From positions 3,784,501 through 3,848,500 of the forward strand of contig NZ_CP041217.1 of NCBI RefSeq assembly GCF_006542275.1: a DNA stretch of 64,000 bases, in the 5' to 3' direction. Below, piece after piece: positions 1 through 7,743 of this stretch (the first letter of the stretch is position 1; every line of letters starts with the position of its first letter). The notes under the pieces were generated by a model. It was given only the letters and a program-made list of their open reading frames with translations, ran no database searches and was not told where the DNA came from. The DNA comes from Saccharibacillus brassicae (GTDB lineage: Bacteria; Bacillota; Bacilli; Paenibacillales; Paenibacillaceae). The position numbers and the translations under genes are program-made.

Positions 1-921
1 GCCGATCCCGGTATTCATGCCCTGGCCGCCGGCCGGGCTGTGGATATGCCCGGCATCGCCGAGCAGGAAGACGCGGCCTTCCCGGAAGCGCTCGGCGACC
101 CGGTGATGCACTTTATAAGTCGAGAACCAGTTGATCCGGCCGACCCGAATGCGCAGCTTGTCGATCGCGTTTGCGCCGATATCGTCGAACGACAGCGTAT
201 CGATCCGATCCGGCCGGTCGTTGACCAGCGTGCCGACCAGACGCGCCCGGCCTGCCGGCGCAAGCGGGAAAATCGCCAGAAAATCGGCGCTCCGATCCAG
301 ATTGATATGCACTTCGCCGTCCATCGGCGGGCCCTCGGCCTCCACGTCCGCCACGTAGAAGAAACGGCTGTACGTGCCGCCCGCAAAATCGATGCCGAGG
401 CTTTTGCGCACGATCGAATGCGCGCCGTCGCAGCCGGCGAGATACTTCGCCGAGCAGACGCGCTCGATGCCGTCGGCCTCTTTGAGCACGGCGCGAACGC
501 CGCCTGTGTCCTGCTCGAAGCGGACAAGTTCGGTCGCATGCTCCACCTGCACGCCGAGTTCCGCCAGACGATCGGCCAGCAGCCGTTCGTGGCGATCCTG
601 CGGCAGGATCAGCACGTAAGGGTAAGCGGTCAGCTCGCCAAGTTTGCGCTTGAACGGAATGCGTCCGCGGCGCCTGCCGTTGGCCCAGACATTGAATCCC
701 GGCGCGGCATATCCTTGTTCGAGCGCCGCGTCCGCCAAGCCGAGCTGGCCGTACAGTTCGAGCGTGCGGGCCTGCACGGCGAGCGCGCGCGACGTGCCGC
801 CGGGTTCGTGTCTTTTGTCGACGATGCGCACGCGGACCTGCTGCTTCGTCAGCCAGAGCGCCAGAACCAGCCCCGTCGGACCGGCTCCGCAGATCAAAAC
901 ATCGGGATCGGATGCCTGCAT
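1..921 (-). CDS. FAD-dependent aromatic-ring monooxygenase, partial (C-terminus beyond the window)
   Basis: The 307 codons present encode the N-terminal part of a class A flavoprotein monooxygenase (PheA/TfdB/PgaE type), which hydroxylates aromatic or polyketide-like substrates using NAD(P)H and oxygen. Visible motifs are the Rossmann dinucleotide fold near the N-terminus (VLICGAGPTGL), the mid-protein GCDGAHSIVRK (DG motif), and GDAGHIHSPAGGQGMNTG (GD motif for the FAD ribityl chain) right at the window edge. Start ATG at 919-921 is preceded by AAGGAGG at a good distance. The remaining C-terminal part lies outside the window. Substrate cannot be told from the sequence. No partner gene is visible, because the next gene starts 1.5 kb away on the other strand. 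Confidence 0.9.
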   Translation of the reverse strand, partial: MQASDPDVLICGAGPTGLVLALWLTKQQVRVRIVDKRHEPGGTSRALAVQARTLELYGQLGLADAALEQGYAAPGFNVWANGRRRGRIPFKRKLGELTAYPYVLILPQDRHERLLADRLAELGVQVEHATELVRFEQDTGGVRAVLKEADGIERVCSAKYLAGCDGAHSIVRKSLGIDFAGGTYSRFFYVADVEAEGPPMDGEVHINLDRSADFLAIFPLAPAGRARLVGTLVNDRPDRIDTLSFDDIGANAIDKLRIRVGRINWFSTYKVHHRVAERFREGRVFLLGDAGHIHSPAGGQGMNTGIG

Positions 922-1237
922 GATCGAGCCTCCTTATATAGGGTTTGCCAAAATGGAAATGCGGGACAGGGATGCGAAACAGGGACGAGGAACCAGAATA
1001 GGAACGCGGAATCGGTGGATGAGCTAGGAACGCGGAGCCGTGCGAACGCCGAGTTTGCATAGGATGGATTACCCGCTTTTGAGTTCGATGCCTGATTTGT
1101 GAAAAAGAAACGGGAGACGAGTCGACCGAAGCGAACCCGGAGAGCGATCGACAAGCGGCAGCTTGGGAGAATTGGGAGGTAAAAGGAACCGGAAAGAAGG
1201 CGAGAGGAAGCGAAAGGAAGCGAGAGGCAGCGGATAA
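922..1237. other. Intergenic stretch without recognisable gene
   Basis: Divergent promoter side of the monooxygenase. The long open frames across it on either strand have no homology that I recognise and no ribosome binding site. The purine-rich sequence grades into the tandem array that begins near 1238. Confidence 0.5.
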
Positions 1238-1470
1238 GGGGAAAGGAAACCGACTGAAGCAGGGAGGCGCTGAGTGTGAGTTGAAAAGAAACCGACGGGA
1301 GCAGGGGTGCGCTGAGTGCGAGTCGAAGGGGAACCGACGGGAGCAGGGGTGCGCTGAGTACGAGTCGAAGGGGAACCGACGGGAGCAGGAGGCGCTGAGT
1401 GTGAGTCGAAAGGAAGCCGACGGGAGCAGGAGGCGCTGAGCGTGAGTCGAAAAGAAACTGACTGAAGCGG
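1238..1470. repeat. 41-42 bp tandem repeat array, about 5.5 copies
   Basis: Units beginning GCGCTGAGTG start at 1267, 1309, 1351, 1392 and 1433, with a partial copy upstream. Each unit carries a conserved core CCGACGGGAGCAGG. The period is 42, 42, 41, 41. Copies differ by a few substitutions. Any reading frame through it gives low-complexity peptide, so it is treated as noncoding. Confidence 0.85.
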
Positions 1471-1477
1471 AGCGAGG

Positions 1478-1668
1478 GAATGTTGACTTTTTGCTCACAT
1501 TTTATGCGTTTCCGCCAGCTTTTTAAGCAAATGTTGACCTTATGCACACATTTTTCGCATTTACGGACCTTTATCGTCCCCAAATGCTGAAAATGTTGAC
1601 TCTATGCGCACATTTGCTTCTTTAGTCCGGCTATACGCGAGAAATGTTGGCTTTATGTGCACATTTTG
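1478..1668. repeat. Four copies of an imperfect palindrome, AAATGTTG...CACATTT
   Basis: Four related motifs start at about 1479, 1529, 1592 and 1642. Each reads roughly AAATGTTGACTNTATG followed by CNCACATTT. The outer bases AAATGT and ACATTT are complementary, so each could form a short hairpin or a dyad protein site. Spacing is 50, 63 and 50 bp. Confidence 0.75.
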
Positions 1669-1755
1669 AGGCGGCTGCTCGATATGTAGCGGAATAGGCC
1701 GCCTCGCCTGCCCGCCCGCCCAAGCCCGCCCGTGCCCAGCGGCGCGTCCTCCCGA

Positions 1756-1960
1756 GTCATACTTCCGCTAAGGCGCGAAGTATATCAGACGATTACACCA
1801 ATCGTCATACTTCCGCCAAGGCGCGAAGTATATCAGACGATTACACCAATCGTCATACTTCCGCTAAGGCGCGAAGTAGATCAGGCGCTCACACCAATCG
1901 CCGTACTTCCGCCAAGGCGCGAAGTAGATCAGACGATTATATTCATCGTCATACTTACGC
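1756..1960. repeat. 48-bp tandem array with internal dyad, about four copies
   Basis: Units start near 1756, 1804, 1852 and 1900. Each contains TACTTCCGC, four bases, then GCGCGAAGTA, an inverted repeat, followed by an AT-rich linker with ATCAGACGATTACACCAAT. The array ends some 45 bp before the candidate Y RNA and lies where its promoter would be expected. Confidence 0.85.
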
Positions 1961-2003
1961 CCTGTTCCCGCCCCGCCCTCCATGCGAAGATAAACGCAGG
2001 CCA

Positions 2004-2290
2004 GGGACGGCGGCATTCGTCGAAGTCCTTGATCGCCCGAGGCGCCGGGAAGGGTTCCTTCGACTTCTAATCGTGCAGGTCGCCGGTTCGAATCCGGCTT
2101 CCGTCATTATGCGGCGGAATAGCTCAGGGGATAGAGCGGCAGTATAACCTTTCCTCCTTTTTCTTCGGGCAAGCTTGCAAGAACTGGACACGAATCGCCG
2201 GCGAGGCGCGGGAGAGGGCTACTTCGACCTATTTGAAAAAACGGCAGCAGGCGGGTTCGAGCCCCGCCGCCGCCTTCTCCGTTTTTTCTT
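2004..2290 (+). ncRNA. Candidate Y RNA (YrlA-like) with a tRNA-like domain in permuted order
   Basis: This region precedes the Ro60 gene and contains tRNA parts in the wrong order. First comes a T-arm (2082-2098, GCCGG-TTCGAAT-CCGGC) with 3' acceptor strand TTCCGTC (2099-2105), then a 7-nt loop, then 5' acceptor strand GGCGGAA (2113-2119, pairing with one G-U), TA and a D-arm (GCTC/GAGC, 2122-2137). An anticodon-like CTTCTAA lies at 2064-2070. GTCGAAG at 2019-2025 fits the published Ro-binding strand of bacterial Y RNAs (GNCGAAG type) and is complementary to CTTCGAC at 2058-2064 and 2222-2228. Pairing with the latter would enclose the tRNA-like module, as in YrlA RNAs. A second T-arm-like hairpin (2243-2274) followed by T2282-2287 can act as terminator. 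Ends are estimates. The tRNA-like parts are directly visible; the assignment to Ro60 rests on position and the GTCGAAG stem. Confidence 0.72.
2243..2287 (+). terminator. Hairpin plus U-tract ending the candidate Y RNA
   Basis: GGCGGG (2250-2255) pairs with CCCGCC (2263-2268), and the stem extends outward through GGC/GCC with one bulge and one mismatch. Six T follow from 2282. The loop and stem also read as a tRNA T-arm (TTCGAGC loop), so the same bases could have a structural role in the RNA. Confidence 0.6.
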
Positions 2291-2331
2291 CGCCGGCTTG
2301 TCGTGCCAGCACTCTTTTCCCCTATTCGATA

Positions 2332-2440
2332 TTCCGGCTCCATCATTCATATACCTGTTCTACCATTCATATGCCGGTTCCACCATCTATATTCCGGTTC
2401 CACCATCCATATACCTGTCGCGCCATGTATGTTCCATCCT
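2332..2440. repeat. 20-bp tandem repeat, about five diverged copies
   Basis: Units resembling GGTTCCACCATCTATATTCC run in tandem between the candidate Y RNA and the Ro60 start. They vary by up to a quarter of positions. They would lie in the 5' leader of the Ro60 mRNA if transcription reads through from upstream. Confidence 0.75.
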
Positions 2441-2510
2441 GCCGATCCGGCATTCCGTACCATCCTGTATTCCCTGTCCCTCAACCCGAATTCACAAGGA
2501 GGCCGCCGAG

Positions 2511-4043
2511 ATGAGCCGCGCCGTTCAACGCTTTACCGAACCGCTCTATAACACGCAGGGGTACCGCGCCCACAGCCGCAGCGTCGAGGAGGAATATTTG
2601 CAGATGCTGCTGACCAACACGCTCGGCCATACGTTTTACGCCGCTGCGCACGATCTGCTGGCGCAGGCGGCGGAGACGCATGAGGCGCTGGTCGAGCTGA
2701 ACCCGGAGTTCATGGCGAAAGCGCTCGTGTTTGCCCGCCAAAAAGGCTTCATGCGGCTGCAGCCGATCTACGGGCTGGCCGTGCTGTCCAAAGCTCGCCC
2801 GGACTTGTTTGCTCAGGTGTTTGCGCACGTCGTCCTGATCCCGCCGGACCTGGCGGATTTTCTGACGATCCTTACAGGCATGGGCCGCGGCCAGGGAGGC
2901 CGGGCGGTCAAGCGTCAGGTCGCGCTTTTTCTGCGGCAGACGTCGGAATACTGGGCGATCAAATACGGCGGACGCGGCCGGGGTTACAATCTCGGCGACG
3001 CGATCGCGACGGCGCATCCGGTTCCGACGGACGAGCGCCAGCAGGCGCTGTTCCGCTATTTGCGCGGACACGAGACGACGCTTGCCGACCTGCCGCAGAT
3101 CGCGGCCGTCGAACGGCTCAAGCAAGCGGGCCAGGACAAAGAACGCGTCCGTTTGATCCGCGAAGGCAAGCTGCCGTACGAGACGGTGACCGGCGCGGTT
3201 ACGGCGAACAAAAGAATCTGGGAAGCGCTGCTCTACCAGATGCCGCTGCGCCATCTGAACATGCTGGACCGCGAAGGGCTGCTGGAGCGTCCGCAGCATT
3301 TGCGCTACGTGGTGGACCGGCTGGGCGACGCCGAGGCGCTGCGCAAATCGAAGATTTTGCCGCTGCGCTTCGCGACCGCTTACGATCAGGTGAAGCATCC
3401 CGTCGTCAAGGAAGCGCTGGCGCAGGCCGTCGATCTGACGTTCGAGAGCCTGCCCAAGCTGCCGGGACGCACCGCGATCCTGCTCGACATTTCCGGTTCG
3501 ATGGACGGCGAATATTTGCGCACCGGTTCGGTGTTCGCGCTCGCCTTGTACAAGAAGACGGGCGGAAGCTCGATTTTCCTCACGTTCGACGATCAGGTGC
3601 ACGATCCGAAGCCTTCGCGCCAAGCGGGCATCCTGCTTCAGGCATCGCGGATTCGGGCGAGAGGCGGCACGGATACGGGCGCGCCGATCCGGCGTTTGAC
3701 CGAACTGCGCGAGCACGTTGACCAGATCATAATCATCACGGACGAGCAGCAGAACGACGGCAGTCCTTTTTACACGGAGCTTCGGCGCTACCGATCGAGC
3801 ATCAACCGAGAGGCCAAAGCGTTCGTCGTCGACCTGTCGCCGTACCGCGGAGCGATGGTGCCAAGAGAAGATCGGCAGACGCATTACATTTACGGTTGGA
3901 GCGATCAGGTGCTGTCGTATATCGCGGCGGCGGCGCACGGCTTCGATTCCATGAGCGCGCGGGTGTCGCGGATAGAGCTGGAGCATCTCGGCGATCGCAG
4001 CAAGTCCGAAGGTTACAGCAAGCATTCCGGGCCAGACGGGTAA
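2511..4043 (+). CDS. rsr: Ro60 ortholog (Rsr): TROVE domain plus von Willebrand A domain
   Basis: 510 aa, near the usual length of bacterial Ro60 proteins. The N-terminal two thirds is a helical TROVE ring domain (about residues 10-315, with GYRAHSRSVEEEYLQMLL early), which in the family binds Y RNA on its outside and the 3' ends of misfolded RNA in its hole. The C-terminal third is a vWFA fold with a MIDAS site: DISGS near residue 325, the threonine in GGTDTG, and aspartate in IIITDEQ. Start ATG at 2511 follows AAGGAGG; the open frame extends further upstream but through repeats and the RNA. RtcB follows 78 bp later on the same strand, which matches the known linkage of Ro60 with RtcB. Ro60 with Y RNA is known in Deinococcus to assist rRNA maturation and RNA decay with PNPase. 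The role here is inferred as RNA quality control. Confidence 0.93.
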   Translation: MSRAVQRFTEPLYNTQGYRAHSRSVEEEYLQMLLTNTLGHTFYAAAHDLLAQAAETHEALVELNPEFMAKALVFARQKGFMRLQPIYGLAVLSKARPDLFAQVFAHVVLIPPDLADFLTILTGMGRGQGGRAVKRQVALFLRQTSEYWAIKYGGRGRGYNLGDAIATAHPVPTDERQQALFRYLRGHETTLADLPQIAAVERLKQAGQDKERVRLIREGKLPYETVTGAVTANKRIWEALLYQMPLRHLNMLDREGLLERPQHLRYVVDRLGDAEALRKSKILPLRFATAYDQVKHPVVKEALAQAVDLTFESLPKLPGRTAILLDISGSMDGEYLRTGSVFALALYKKTGGSSIFLTFDDQVHDPKPSRQAGILLQASRIRARGGTDTGAPIRRLTELREHVDQIIIITDEQQNDGSPFYTELRRYRSSINREAKAFVVDLSPYRGAMVPREDRQTHYIYGWSDQVLSYIAAAAHGFDSMSARVSRIELEHLGDRSKSEGYSKHSGPDG

Positions 4044-4121
4044 AAGACAACAAAAGCGAATATCGGCCCGGACCGTGCGGGATGTACGGACCGGCCGTTT
4101 TCATACAAGGAGGACACGAAC

Positions 4122-5348
4122 ATGAGCTACGAAACGATCGGAAAAGTGCGGGTATGGGGCAAAGTGGACGAAGGCGCGCTCAAGCAGGCCCAGACGTGTG
4201 CGTATCACGGGGACGTTGTCCAGACGCTGCTGATGGCCGACCATCACAAAGGCTACAGCCAGCCGATCGGCGGCGTGGTCGCGTACGACGGACAAATCTC
4301 GCCGAGCGGCGTCGGCTACGATATCGCCTGCGGCAACAAAGCGGTACGGACCAACCTGATGGCGGCCGACGTCAAAAAAGTCATCAAGCCGATCATGGAC
4401 GAGATTGGGCGCCGTATCGAATTCGGAGTCGGGCGCTCCAACGCCAAGCCGGTGGATCACGAACTGTTTGACGATCCGGATTGGTCGGTGTACCGGCAGA
4501 TCGGCGGGAACGTGCACGATAAGCTCAAAAAGCTTGCGCGCGAGCAGCTCGGCACGGTCGGCAGCGGCAACCATTACGTCGACCTGTTCGAAGAACCGGA
4601 AACGGGCCGGCTGTGGGTCGGCAACCATTTTGGCAGCCGGGGCTTCGGCCACAAGACGGCGAGCGGGTTTCTGAATCTGGCGGCGGGCCGCGATTTTCTG
4701 GGCAAAGCGCCGGGCGAGAGTATGGATCAGCCGCCCGTGCTGCTTGATCTGAACAGCGAGAACGGCGACCTGTACTACCGCGCGATGAAGCTGGCCGGAC
4801 GCTACGCGTATGCGGGCCGCGATTACGTGATCCGCCAGGTGCTCGGCATTTTGGGCGCGACGAGCGATTTCGAAGTGCACAACCATCACAATTTTGCATG
4901 GCAAGAAAAGCATGAAGGCAAAGACTGCATCGTCGTGCGCAAAGGAGCGACGCCTTCGGCTCCGGGCCAGCTGGGCTTTATCGGCGGCAGCATGGCGGAC
5001 ATTTCGGTCATCGTGCGCGGCAAAGACACGTCCGAGAACCGGGATTCTTTTTACAGTACGGTGCACGGGGCGGGCCGCGTCATGAGCCGAACCCAGGCGG
5101 CGGGCAAGATGAACTGGAAGACGCGCGTGCGCGTCGGCGGCGAGATTACGGAGGAGCGGATGATGAAGGCGGTCAAGCGCTTCGACGTGGAACTGCGCGG
5201 CGGCGGAACGGACGAGAGTCCGTTCGTGTACCGCAATCTGCGGGAAGTGCTGGACGCGCATGCCGAGACGATCGACGTGCTGCATACGCTCAAGCCGATC
5301 GGCGTGGCAATGGCGGGTGCGAACGAATACGACCCCTACAAAGACTAA
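4122..5348 (+). CDS. rtcB: RNA-splicing ligase RtcB
   Basis: 408 aa, the same length as E. coli RtcB. The family joins RNA ends carrying 2',3'-cyclic phosphate or 3'-phosphate to 5'-OH ends, using GTP and Mn2+. Metal- and guanylate-site motifs are present: DHHKGYSQPIGG, GVGYDIACGNKA with the metal-binding cysteine, GSGNHYVDLFEE, NHFGSRGFGHK, and HGAGRVMSR, which holds the histidine that becomes guanylylated. ATG at 4122 follows AAGGAGG. It sits between Ro60 and the KptA-TatD fusion, all on one strand, so an RNA-repair operon is likely. No archease or RtcA gene is seen in the neighbourhood. Confidence 0.96.
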   Translation: MSYETIGKVRVWGKVDEGALKQAQTCAYHGDVVQTLLMADHHKGYSQPIGGVVAYDGQISPSGVGYDIACGNKAVRTNLMAADVKKVIKPIMDEIGRRIEFGVGRSNAKPVDHELFDDPDWSVYRQIGGNVHDKLKKLAREQLGTVGSGNHYVDLFEEPETGRLWVGNHFGSRGFGHKTASGFLNLAAGRDFLGKAPGESMDQPPVLLDLNSENGDLYYRAMKLAGRYAYAGRDYVIRQVLGILGATSDFEVHNHHNFAWQEKHEGKDCIVVRKGATPSAPGQLGFIGGSMADISVIVRGKDTSENRDSFYSTVHGAGRVMSRTQAAGKMNWKTRVRVGGEITEERMMKAVKRFDVELRGGGTDESPFVYRNLREVLDAHAETIDVLHTLKPIGVAMAGANEYDPYKD

Positions 5349-5404
5349 GACACAACGACCAAGACACAAAGACCAAGACGGCCGCAAGCCAAGCGATAGG
5401 ACAA

Positions 5405-5443
5405 AAAAAGCCGGTTCCCGGGAAACAAACGGGGCCGGCTTTG
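5405..5443. terminator. Hairpin between rtcB and the kptA-tatD fusion
   Basis: AAAGCCGG and CCGGCTTT arms with inner CCCG/CGGG pairing. On the plus strand only three T follow, so it would be a weak terminator or processing site between the two genes. On the minus strand it is followed by seven T and could stop antisense transcription. Confidence 0.55.
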
Positions 5444-5492
5444 CGTCGTAACAGGTAGAGCGCGGAACGCGACGACAGGAGGAGAGACATCC

Positions 5493-7328
5493 ATGAACGA
5501 ATCAAAGAACGAATCAAACGTGAACGGAGACGGTCTCAAGCGGCACGAGGCCCATACGCAGGGATCGACGGAAGCGCAGACAGAAGCGCCGGCAGAAGGA
5601 CCCGCAGCGGCACAAACGGAAACGTCGGCAGAGGGCCAAACGGGAGCAGCGGGCGCGGAGTCGGCGAAAGCGATCGCGGAGCGCGACAAGAAGATCAGCA
5701 AGCTGATGACGATGATGCTGCGGCATGCGCCGGCGGATTTCGGACTGCGGCTTGACCCCGAAGACGGTTCCTGCGACCTGTCCGACCTGCTGGCCGCCGT
5801 GCGGCTGAGAAGCGGTTACGAGCACGTGACGGAAGCGGACCTGCGCGGCGTCGTGCGGCGTTCGGATAAGCAGCGGTTCGAGATTTTGGAGGCGGAAGAT
5901 CAAGGCAAGTCGGCAAAAAAAGACAGATCGGCGGCCGGCGAATCGCAAGGCTTCGAGGCGCAGGCGGCAGAAACGGCGGAGGCAGCGGAGGCAGACAACT
6001 TTGACGCAAAAGAAGCCGCGCCGCGTATCCGCGCGCGTTACGGGCACAGCTACGAGAAGCTGGCCTATCCGCAGGGAACGCCGCCGGAGACGCTGTATCA
6101 CGGCACGAACCGCCGGGCGCTGCCGGCGATTCTGGAACACGGGCTGCTGCCGATGGGACGCCGGTACGTGCATCTATCGGCGGAGACGCATTTTGCGGCC
6201 CTGGCCGGGCAGCGGCGGGGCAAGCTCGTTCTGTTGACCGTGGACACGGCCGCCGCGGCCGAAGCCGGCATCATCTTCTACGACGCCGGCAGCGGCGTCT
6301 GGCTGGCCGAGCGCGTCCCGGCGGACGTGCTGACGGAAGCGGCGGACACGTCTGGAGGTGTTGAATCGTCGAACTCAAGCGAAGCCGTCCGCTCTGTCAA
6401 GCCGCTTCAAGGCGCCGAGCCGAGCGAAACGGCGCAGCCGGCTCTATCCGCCGAAGCGAGCAAAGCCGCGCAATCGGTTCCATCCGCCGAAGCCACGCAG
6501 CCCGCCTCATCCGCCGGGCCGCGGCAGACGATCGATATCGGCGTCAATCTCATGCACCGCTCGTTCGGCAGCGACCGCGAACGCGTGGTCGAAGCGGCAG
6601 TCCAAGCCGGCGTGACGCCGCTGATCCTGACCGGAACGAGCGTCCGGAGCAGCCAAGCCGCGGCCGAGTACGCGCGGGCCTACCCGGGCCGCCTCTACGC
6701 GACGGCCGGCGTGCATCCGCACGACGCCAAGAGCTGCGACGCGCATACGCTGCAAGCCTTGCGCGAACTTGCGGCCGGAGGCGAAGTCTTCGCGATCGGC
6801 GAATGCGGCCTGGACTACAATCGCGACTTCTCGCCGCGCGACGTGCAGCGCGAAGTGTTCGCACAGCAGATCGGGCTGGCCGCGGAACTTGCGCTGCCGC
6901 TGTTCCTGCATGAGCGCGACGCGCATGCCGACTTCGCGCGGCTGCTGCGCGAACATCGGCCGGAGAATGTGCCGGCCGTCGTGCACTGCTTTACCGGCAG
7001 CGAGGAAGAGCTGCGCGCCTATCTGGAGATGGGCCTGCATATCGGGATTACCGGCTGGATCTGCGACGAGCGGCGCGGCCGGCAACTGCGGGAGCTGGTG
7101 CGGCTCATTCCGCCGGACCGGCTGATGATCGAGACGGACGCGCCGTTCCTGACGCCCCGCGATCTGCGGCCCAAGCCCAAGGACGGGCGCAACGAACCGG
7201 CTTTCCTGCCGCATATCGCGGCCGCGGTGGCCGAATGCACGGGGCGCAGCGCAGAGTCGGTCATGGATCAAACGACCAAGACGGCCAAAACATTTTTTAA
7301 TATCGGAAATGGAAAAAGCGGCCTGTAA
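5493..7328 (+). CDS. kptA-tatD: Fusion of RNA 2'-phosphotransferase (KptA/Tpt1) with TatD nuclease
   Basis: 611 aa in three parts. Residues 1-60 are a low-complexity A/E/T/Q-rich leader. About 65-270 is KptA/Tpt1, which removes a 2'-phosphate from RNA using NAD+: KISKLMTMMLRHAP, the IRARYGHSY motif, LYHGTNRRALPAI and GRRYVHLS supply the family Arg-His-Arg-Arg set. A Ser/Ala/Pro-rich linker (about 275-345) leads to a complete TatD domain (about 348-605) with DIGVNL, TAGVHPHDA, AIGECGLDYNRDFS, HERDAH, VHCFTG, GITGWICDERRG and IETDAPFLTPRDL. This is the E. coli-TatD pattern rather than the YabD/YcfH pattern usual in Bacillota. TatD proteins are metal-dependent 3'-5' exonucleases on DNA or RNA. 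ATG at 5493 has AGGAGGAG upstream. No frameshift lies between the domains, so the fusion appears genuine. The joint role in RNA end processing is inferred. Confidence 0.92.
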   Translation: MNESKNESNVNGDGLKRHEAHTQGSTEAQTEAPAEGPAAAQTETSAEGQTGAAGAESAKAIAERDKKISKLMTMMLRHAPADFGLRLDPEDGSCDLSDLLAAVRLRSGYEHVTEADLRGVVRRSDKQRFEILEAEDQGKSAKKDRSAAGESQGFEAQAAETAEAAEADNFDAKEAAPRIRARYGHSYEKLAYPQGTPPETLYHGTNRRALPAILEHGLLPMGRRYVHLSAETHFAALAGQRRGKLVLLTVDTAAAAEAGIIFYDAGSGVWLAERVPADVLTEAADTSGGVESSNSSEAVRSVKPLQGAEPSETAQPALSAEASKAAQSVPSAEATQPASSAGPRQTIDIGVNLMHRSFGSDRERVVEAAVQAGVTPLILTGTSVRSSQAAAEYARAYPGRLYATAGVHPHDAKSCDAHTLQALRELAAGGEVFAIGECGLDYNRDFSPRDVQREVFAQQIGLAAELALPLFLHERDAHADFARLLREHRPENVPAVVHCFTGSEEELRAYLEMGLHIGITGWICDERRGRQLRELVRLIPPDRLMIETDAPFLTPRDLRPKPKDGRNEPAFLPHIAAAVAECTGRSAESVMDQTTKTAKTFFNIGNGKSGL

Positions 7329-7743
7329 TCTTTTGATCCCTCGGGATTCGGCCCGTTCAATTATCGTCTATCCGGCGCTCTCCCGAATAACGGCGTGAGT
7401 ACGGTTATTTCCATGCCTCTGCCTGCGCCGGCCGGAAATAGCTGCGACAGAACAGCTATTTCCTCGTGGACGTGCCGAAACCCCCTTTTTCCCGCCAGAT
7501 AAGTGGATCTGCGCAGCTATTTGCGATTTCGACGTTTTTTTCGCGAAAATAAGTGTACTCATGCAGGTAATAAAAGAGTTCTCGCGCTCGGCCGAGTCCG
7601 GTACCGCCGGGAAGTCGGAATTTCGAAGTTTGCGCGCAGGCGCCGAGTAATAAGGTGATCAAAATTTTTTTATTCCGTATAATGGGGAGTAAAGCTTCTG
7701 GCTTGGCTGCACTTAGACGTATAGTTGAAAAGGAGAGAATAAG
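7329..7743. repeat. Gene gap with three imperfect palindromes of the AAATA(A/G)CTG type
   Basis: Three short dyads sit at about 7435-7468 (GGAAATAGCTGCGAC... GCTATTTCC), 7497-7530 and 7545-7572. They belong to the same loose family as those near 17.1, 24.4 and 35.9 kb. A TATAAT at 7678-7683, 60 bp before the next start, is a plausible -10 element without a convincing -35. The gap separates the P-loop gene from the RNA-repair operon. Confidence 0.6.

Noticed and set aside
113..1498. 461-codon open frame on the minus strand
   Set aside because: It runs through the repeat array and in another frame over the monooxygenase gene; product is low complexity and has no ribosome binding site.
1756..1960. 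CRISPR array
   Set aside because: The spacing sequences are repeated as well, so there are no unique spacers; no cas genes in the window. The same holds for the arrays at 1238, 24542 and 36083.
2111..2145. 5' half of an ordinary tRNA gene
   Set aside because: GGCGGAATAGCTC looks like a tRNA start, but no anticodon arm and T-arm follow within 90 nt; the matching 3' half lies upstream, which led to the Y RNA/permuted interpretation.
2175..2510. Long N-terminal extension of Ro60
   Set aside because: The extension would translate the RNA locus and 20-bp repeats; the ATG at 2511 has a strong Shine-Dalgarno sequence and matches the family length.
2481..4025. 514-codon frame opposite Ro60
   Set aside because: Antisense shadow typical of GC-rich genes. 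The same applies to long frames opposite rtcB, phoA, the OpuC/EgtU-type importer, gguA and GH31.
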